From positions 372,001-436,000 of the forward strand of contig NZ_CP023699.1 of the NCBI RefSeq assembly GCF_008704495.1: a stretch of 64,000 bases of DNA. The letters are read 5' to 3'. Of this stretch, positions 59,307 through 64,000 are shown piece by piece (position 1 is the stretch's first letter; the number at the start of each line of letters is the position of its first letter). The position numbers were made by a program, and so were the translations under genes. This DNA comes from Streptomyces kanamyceticus. GTDB taxonomy: Bacteria; Actinomycetota; Actinomycetes; Streptomycetales; Streptomycetaceae. The notes under the pieces are model-generated. The model was not told the DNA's origin. It made no database searches and worked only from the letters and a program-made list of their open reading frames with translations.

Positions 59307-59711
59307 ATGAGTGAACTGACGAAGCCCGAGGTCGACGTTCCGGAAGGTGACGCTCCTACCGAGTTGACCATCCGAGAGTTGGTCGTCGGGGACGGGGTCG
59401 AGGTGAAGCCGGGCATGGTGGTCAGGGTCCACTACGTCGGGGTGGCCTTCGAGTCCGGGAAGGAGTTCGACACCTCCTGGGACCGGGGCCAGCCGTTCAA
59501 GTTCGCCCTGGGCAGTGGCAGGGTCATCAAGGGCTGGGACCGGGGGGTGCGGGGGATGAAGGTCGGTGGCCGACGCGAGATCATCATTCCCCCGCGTCTC
59601 GGCTACGGCAATCAGTCGCCATCACCGTTGATCCCGGCGGGCTCGACCCTCGTCTTCGTGGTGGACCTGCTTGACTCGTATTCCAGCACAGCCGGGTGGA
59701 GCAACGCCTAG
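59307..59711 (+). CDS. FKBP-type peptidyl-prolyl cis-trans isomerase
   Basis: A 134-residue FKBP domain. ELVVGDGVEVKPGMVVRVHYVGV, GKEFDTSWDRGQPFKFALG, GRVIKGWDRGVRGMKVGGRR, IPPRLGYGNQSPSPLIPAGS and LVFVVDLLD follow the canonical order, with the Phe, Asp, Trp and Tyr residues of the active pocket. It speeds Pro isomerisation during folding and would bind FK506-like drugs. ATG 59307 has gaggg close upstream; the open frame reaches back to 59247. There is no signal peptide. It is intact although surrounded by debris. Confidence 0.93.
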   Translation: MSELTKPEVDVPEGDAPTELTIRELVVGDGVEVKPGMVVRVHYVGVAFESGKEFDTSWDRGQPFKFALGSGRVIKGWDRGVRGMKVGGRREIIIPPRLGYGNQSPSPLIPAGSTLVFVVDLLDSYSSTAGWSNA

Positions 59712-60395
59712 CCCCCTGCGTACTTTGGTATCGAAGGCGTCTGACGCTTCGTGGACGGCCTTTTATCTCTCCTTTCGGCAGGCCGTCTCGGCCGCACCGG
59801 CACGGAAGAGACCGCCGAATCCTTCTCAGACGCTCCTCCAGAACCCGCTGAGAGTGGCCGCGCCTGACGACACGCTCCCGTCGATGACCACCGCACGGAT
59901 TCCCTGCGGGTGTTCCCGCATCAGGGTCAGGTCGACGCTGGCGACCGCCGGGGTGCACTGACAGGCCGTGGCGGAGGTTGGCGCGGGTCAGCACCAACTT
60001 CGAGGAGAACTCCCCGCGCTGGGGGGGGAGGGTCAGTCGGCCTCGAGGGAACTCTGCCGCCCACACCCTCGGCACCAGGGACGCGCATCGCCCTCGCTGC
60101 CCCCCCAAGGGAAGGGGAGCCGGGTCGCTGCCGCAGCAGCGGCCCGCACTGCGCCCCTGGCGCCTTGTCATCAGCCCTTCAAATCCGCCAACCGACCAAA
60201 AGATTCACATCTCGGCCGTGCGACCCCAATGAAGCTACTGGCACAGCAGGCAGCCCATGGCGCCGATGACCGTTAGAAGATCACTGAAAATGTTGCGGGT
60301 TCCGGCTCCGGAACTTGTGGTCCGGGGCCAGTCTGGTGGGCATGCAGGGCGCATGGGCCGCGGGGAGCCGGGCCTGATGCGCGGGAGACCTCCCG
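59712..60395. other. 684-base interval with no supported gene
   Basis: An 8-bp inverted repeat (gacggcct at 59754, aggccgtc to 59787) may terminate the FKBP transcript. A G-run of nine (60020 region) and short frames on both strands are present, but no protein motif is seen. Confidence 0.5.
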
Positions 60396-61095
60396 GGAGT
60401 TGATCCCGCCGGGTGGCGTCTCTTCCTGGCCGAGCACCGCGAAGTGCTCTTCCCGGCGGTGATGTTCGCCGAGATGTATCCGTCGTCCAACGGGCGGCCG
60501 TCCATGCCGCCGCAGGTGCTGGCCGCCGCTGTGGTGCTACAGAGCCTGCACGGCCTGTCGGACTTCGAGACAGTCCGGGAACTGCGCTGCGACCTGCGAT
60601 GGAAGGCCGCCTGCGGGCTCGGCTTGCTGGATACGGCCTTCGACCCGTCGCTGCCGACGTACTGCCGGCGCCACCTGCAGCGTTCCACGGCATCGGACCG
60701 GCTGTTCACCAAGATCAAAGAGACCGTGGCGGCCCCTGGCACGCTCAAGGGGAAACACCGGCGGGCCCTGGACTCGACCGTCTTCGAAGACGCGGTGGCC
60801 ACCCAGGACACCGCCACCCAGCTGATCGCGGCCATCCGGGCCGTGGCCCGCGAAGTCCCCGGCGCCCGCGAGGCCATCGCCGAGTACTGCACCGTCCACG
60901 ACTATGCCGTCCCGGGCAAACTGAAGATGGCCTGGAACGACGAGGCGGCCCGTGTCGCCTTGGTCGACGCGCTGGTCAGCGACGCCCACCGGGTACTGGG
61001 GCAGCTGCCCCAGCAGAACCTGGGTGAGAAGGCGGCGAACGCGGTCGGCATCCTGGCTCTGGTCGCCGGGCGAGACGTCGAACCGGCTGATGATT
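60396..61095 (+). pseudogene. IS1182-type transposase, 3' truncated
   Basis: The frame gives FLAEHREVLFPAVMFAEMY, GRPSMPPQVLAAAVVLQSL, CDLRWKAACGLGL, PSLPTYCRRHLQ and KGKHRRALDSTVFEDAVAT, the N-terminal half of IS1182/DUF772 transposases. It continues to ILALVAGRDVEPADDSG and then becomes unrelated sequence (about 61095), before the catalytic DDE centre is complete. No good start codon or terminal repeats were found. It is an old, inactive piece. Confidence 0.75.
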
Positions 61096-61243
61096 CTGGC
61101 AGGAGTTGCCAGACGACATCGTTGACCAAGACGTACCGAACACCTGAGAACACCTACGGGGCCCCACCACAGTTCCACGGTAGGACCCCGCAGTCGTCAC
61201 CTCGAGTCAGCGAGTTCGCGCCACGCCAAGGCTGTCGACCCCG

Positions 61244-61648
61244 TCACGTCGACAATGCAGCCGGCGCCTCCAAAATGACCTGCACCCTCGACGGGAACTG
61301 AGCATCATCCACCATCACCGAACTGTGCATTGAGCCCCGGATTCCTCGAAACTGCATTCGCACGTGTTCATTTGGATCATGGATGACCAACCAGCCGGAC
61401 GGACAAGGGAGTTCGTCCTCGAAGAGCTTCACAGGCAGCACAGCAGGTGGAGAAGAAGTCCAAACTTCACATTCGACCGGCCCGTCCACACCAGGTCGGA
61501 CACCGAAAATGATGGAACTGCCTTCTCTATACCAATTACTGGTTGCCGGATCCCAGTCCGCGACGTCATTTTCGCTACTCACGTCCTGCAAGATCAGGCA
61601 TCCGTGTTCGATTTTCGCCCGGAAGGAAGCGACTGGGCTAGCTACCAT
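61244..61648 (-). CDS. Small intact protein beside the toxin relic, putative immunity protein
   Basis: A 134-residue acidic, Trp-containing soluble protein with an unbroken frame (start MVASPVASFRAKIEHG, with VADWDPATSNWYREGSSIIF and GWLVIHDPNEHVRMQF). The family is not recognised. Its start overlaps the end of the decayed toxin frame by about 10 bases on the same strand, and gaagag lies upstream. Small acidic proteins encoded directly after a polymorphic toxin are usually its immunity protein. The local GC content is lower than in the flanks, which is common for such modules. Confidence 0.6.
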   Translation of the reverse strand: MVASPVASFRAKIEHGCLILQDVSSENDVADWDPATSNWYREGSSIIFGVRPGVDGPVECEVWTSSPPAVLPVKLFEDELPCPSGWLVIHDPNEHVRMQFRGIRGSMHSSVMVDDAQFPSRVQVILEAPAALST

Positions 61649-62019
61649 GACTTCTTACTCTTCCCTTGCGAGAGCTGCGACACCACGCCACCTTGCCTTC
61701 TGACGCGAACCAGACAGTGCGGATATGCCGTCTGAGGAGAACCGGGGGCACAAGACTGGTCGAAGGCTGGTGATCCGGGATCCAATCTCCAGACGATGCA
61801 TCTGGGGTTTTGGCACTACAAGTGTGACAGCCGCGCGCCGCCACCCTTGTTTGCCAGATCCCGAACCCCGGGCGCTCCGAAATCACCATTGACCCGAGCT
61901 ACTCCCTCGCGGGCACGCGGCCCAGCCCCCAGAGTCAAATCGCACTTCTGCCCCGGTGTTGCATTGTGGACAGGAATCGGAGTTTCGCCTGCCCGCACAT
62001 AGTACGTGTGCAGGCCCAA
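61640..62019 (-). pseudogene. Decayed C-terminus of a polymorphic toxin (HINT junction plus toxin domain)
   Basis: The first frame (62019 down) reads GLHTYYVRAGETPIPVHN, the classic end of a HINT/pretoxin domain (usually ...TYYV-AG-TPVLVHN), followed by LGAGPRAREGVARVNGDFG. A frameshift near 61826 moves into CHTCSAKTPDASSGDWIPDH, a toxin domain with Cys-x-x-Cys and DHQP motifs. A second shift gives AYPHCLVRVRRQGGVVSQL. The large N-terminal part of such proteins is absent upstream. At least two frameshifts make it non-functional. Confidence 0.65.
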
Positions 62020-62397
62020 GCGCGAGCATCACGCCCCGGCCGTCCATCGTCCTCGACGGGAGTTCCGATGGTCACGCCGTCCACGGTCCGGACGACCAAC
62101 TGGTCCGCGGCGCCGCCCTGGAGGACGGGCGCACACCACAAGGGGCGAGCAGACGCAGGGTTCACTTGTCGATGGGCGTGCGTATCGGCGCCCGTGGGGA
62201 TCGATGTGCCCCTGTCCATACAAGATCAATTGCCGCTGGACGGTTGGAACGTGCCTGGGGGCGTGAGGTTCTGGGCGCCGAAATCAGCAGCCCAGGCACC
62301 GAACGAAATCCCGTACCCCGGAACGATGCTGACGAATTGCTGACCGTCCCCACCTCAGAACACAGCTGACCTGCACCGATGTCTGCCCAGCCAGGAT

Positions 62398-62800
62398 TGT
62401 GGTGGAACTTCGTCGGCCGTACGCAGGCGGAGATCGAGCAGGCGCGGGAGGACTGGATGACGGGCGCCCGCTTCGGAGAGGTGAAGGGGTACGACGAGGG
62501 GCCGCTGGCTGCGCCTTCCCTGCCTTCCGTGCCGTTGAAGCCTCGGGGGCGGGTGCGCTGATCTGGGGTTGCGGCGAGGCGGCGATGCGGGGCGACGGAC
62601 GAGAACGAGCACGGCGGCACCGCTCTCCCCCCTCCACGCAGACCGCCCCCGCTTGCCCGCCGGACGCCCCCTGCTCCCCCGATCGCGATTCCATTCTGCG
62701 GGCGGGTGTGACTGCCTCTGGGCGGACTCATGCTGACCTGATGCCGACTTTCCTGACAGCTCGCCAGGTGCCATTTCGGGGCCGTTGCTGCTGGTCACAG
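62398..62800 (+). repeat. Long repeat, copy B: diverged pirin 3' end plus downstream DNA
   Basis: Colinear with 21453-21854 at roughly 88-90% identity by eye. It encodes the last 54 residues of pirin (WWNFVGRTQAEIEQAREDW to LKPRGRVR, stop 62559-62561), with no start and nothing of pirin to the left. The downstream 240 bases also match, and a short further match extends to 62833. Many codon changes are at third positions, so this end was under selection as coding sequence for most of its history. Confidence 0.85.
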
Positions 62801-62967
62801 GGCCTGGGAGGTTCCCGCGGGAGCACCAGGTCGATTTGCGGGAGGTAGGACAAGACCGAAGAAGGGTCCTCAGCCACGCCGCCCCAGGCCGGTGCCGACG
62901 CCCCGGCCTTCCTACCTCGGGCGAAAAACACGGTGTCGACCTCATCCACCGCATCGGCGACGACGTT

Positions 62968-63705
62968 TCATGCTGGGCATGCAATGAGCTTTTTCCAGCT
63001 CCAAGTTGAGCTGGCCAGATGGAGAGTGAGGACGGCCTGGACGAGTCTCGTGATTCGGGTTGTCGAGCAGCGGGGATTGCGTAGGAGTCGCCAGGACTTG
63101 AGGGTGGCGATGGCTTGCTCGACCAGTGCTCGGACTCTCGCGCGGGACCGGTTGACGGCTTGCTGACCGGCGGAGAGGCTGTCCCATCGGCCACGGCAGG
63201 GAAGACGGACGCTGTCGCCTGCGCCCTGGTAGCCCTTGTCCGCCCAGCAGTTGATGCCGGCCGGGCGAGGGCGTCGATGACGCCGTGTTCACGTGCGGCC
63301 CGGACGTCATGGACAGCGCCGGCCAGGGCCGGTGAAGACCAGAGCGGGCGTCCTTTGGGGGCGGCTATGACCTGCACGTTCACGCCGTGCTTCCTGTGTT
63401 TGCCCGAGTAGAAAGGCTGGTCGGCAGCGATGCGGTCGATGGGCAGAAGCGTCCCGTCGGGCGGCCAGGAGCTCGACTGCCTCGGCGATGTACCGGTAGG
63501 CGGTGGTGGTGCCGATCCCGAAACCGGCTGCGAGCTGGGCATAGGGCTGGCCGTCGCGGAGGTGGGCGAGGGCGAGGAGGGCCTGTCGGCCTGCGTTCAG
63601 GCGCCGCCATCGGGTGCCGATGGTACGACGATGCTTCCTCAGGCGGTCGGCGAGGAAGCGGAGGGCAGAGCTGGACACGTTGCCCCCGGACGGGTACACA
63701 AACAT
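62968..63705 (-). pseudogene. IS5-family transposase with two frameshifts
   Basis: From 63705 the frame reads RLRKHRRTIGTRWRRLNAGR and GIGTTTAYRYIAEAVELLAA, the HTH half. After a shift near 63460 it continues GTLLPIDRIAADQPFYSGKH and SPALAGAVHDVRAAREHGVI, holding the first catalytic Asp regions. After another shift near 63255 it reads NCWADKGYQGAGDSVRLPC and RSRARVRALVEQAIATLKSW, ending at 62968. The full domain series is present, so the copy died by small frameshifts. Terminal repeats could not be fixed. Confidence 0.78.
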
Positions 63706-64000
63706 GCGAGGCCTCTGGTAGAGACGGTCCTCTTGGCAGTAAACCGACTTACCAGGGGTTTCACCTGTCTGTCACGCCAACCACCGGAGCGGCTCGGCAG
63801 GTTGGGGAGAGACCACCTGCCCAGCCGCTCGTTGGCGGCACCGGTTCCTTCGAAGCCGCTTTCCCACCGGGCCCGTCCCTGGGACGACGAACATGCGGTC
63901 GCCTGCGGCTACCGCACGCCTCTTGCGGGCCCCGCCCCGTATACCCGTTGGACCCTGGCACACGATCACGGAACCAGTCAGCTCTGGTCCGTTCCCGGGA
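63706..64000. other. Right edge, no supported gene
   Basis: A plus-strand frame near the edge (VACGYRTPLAGPAPYTRW) is open to the window end and might be the start or middle of a gene lying further right. No family is recognised. Confidence 0.3.

Noticed and set aside
59607..60280. 195-codon minus-strand frame and overlapping plus frames downstream of FKBP
   Set aside because: The residues are Arg/Pro/Gly-rich with no motif, no ribosome site and a frame that overlaps the clear FKBP gene.

Overview
This 64 kb window is high-GC actinobacterial chromosome, almost certainly Streptomyces. The signs are strong GC3 bias, frequent GTG starts, ATGA/GTGA-coupled operons, an AfsR/SARP regulator, Tat and Sec exported proteins, LuxR-type two-component genes and a PASTA-less Ser/Thr kinase. 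No complete rRNA or tRNA gene and no CRISPR array was seen.

Region 1 (0.6-21.6 kb) looks like ordinary, mostly intact chromosome. It opens with an HTH/TPR regulator and a HAD phosphatase. A valine-degradation block follows on the minus strand: mmsA, acyl-CoA dehydrogenase, 3-hydroxyisobutyryl-CoA hydrolase, mmsB and enoyl-CoA hydratase, all coupled by 4-base overlaps, then valine/branched-chain amino-acid dehydrogenase and a benzoylformate-decarboxylase-like ThDP enzyme. The intergenic space between mmsA and metE carries two divergent cobalamin riboswitches: one faces mmsA (minus), the other faces metE, the B12-independent methionine synthase (plus). Next come a GNAT acetyltransferase, a DMT/YdcZ exporter, a membrane acyltransferase, a membrane protein with a PI-PLC-like domain (frameshifted) and pirin.

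Region 2 (21.6-27.5 kb) is scarred accessory DNA. It holds non-coding stretches, a Csp-like copper-binding protein, three Nudix genes or fragments, a serine-recombinase HTH remnant, a secreted protein, and the 3' half of a tRNA-Ser gene with its terminator, which looks like an attachment-site scar.

Region 3 (27.5-45.1 kb) looks like a small specialised-metabolism locus. It has DeoR and SARP regulators, an ornithine/glutamate acetyltransferase of the clavulanate OAT type, the 3' stub of a clavaminate-synthase-like oxygenase, and a stand-alone KAS III. A plus-strand operon then encodes a Gfo/Idh dehydrogenase, a DegT aminotransferase, an N-methyltransferase-like enzyme, a HisN/IMPase-like phosphatase and a CmcH-type carbamoyltransferase. 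A nitroreductase, an SGNH protein whose nucleophile Ser is Asn, and a Tat-exported epoxide hydrolase follow. The operon reads as oxidation, transamination, dephosphorylation, methylation and carbamoylation of a sugar- or cyclitol-phosphate.

Region 4 (45.4-53.4 kb) contains a catalase-like / unknown / DyP-peroxidase operon, a VOC protein, a LuxR two-component pair and a secreted TAP-type peptidase.

Region 5 (53.5-64 kb) is a mobile-element graveyard. It holds an intact IS110 transposase, a truncated CocE/NonD hydrolase, a frameshifted Ser/Thr kinase, relics of IS982, IS1182 and IS5 transposases, a dead polymorphic toxin beside an intact putative immunity gene, and a diverged second copy of the 3' end of pirin plus its downstream DNA. 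The two pirin-end copies (21.45 and 62.40 kb) bracket about 41 kb and may mark the edges of an old integrated island.

All homology statements come from reading motifs and recalling families; no searches were run.
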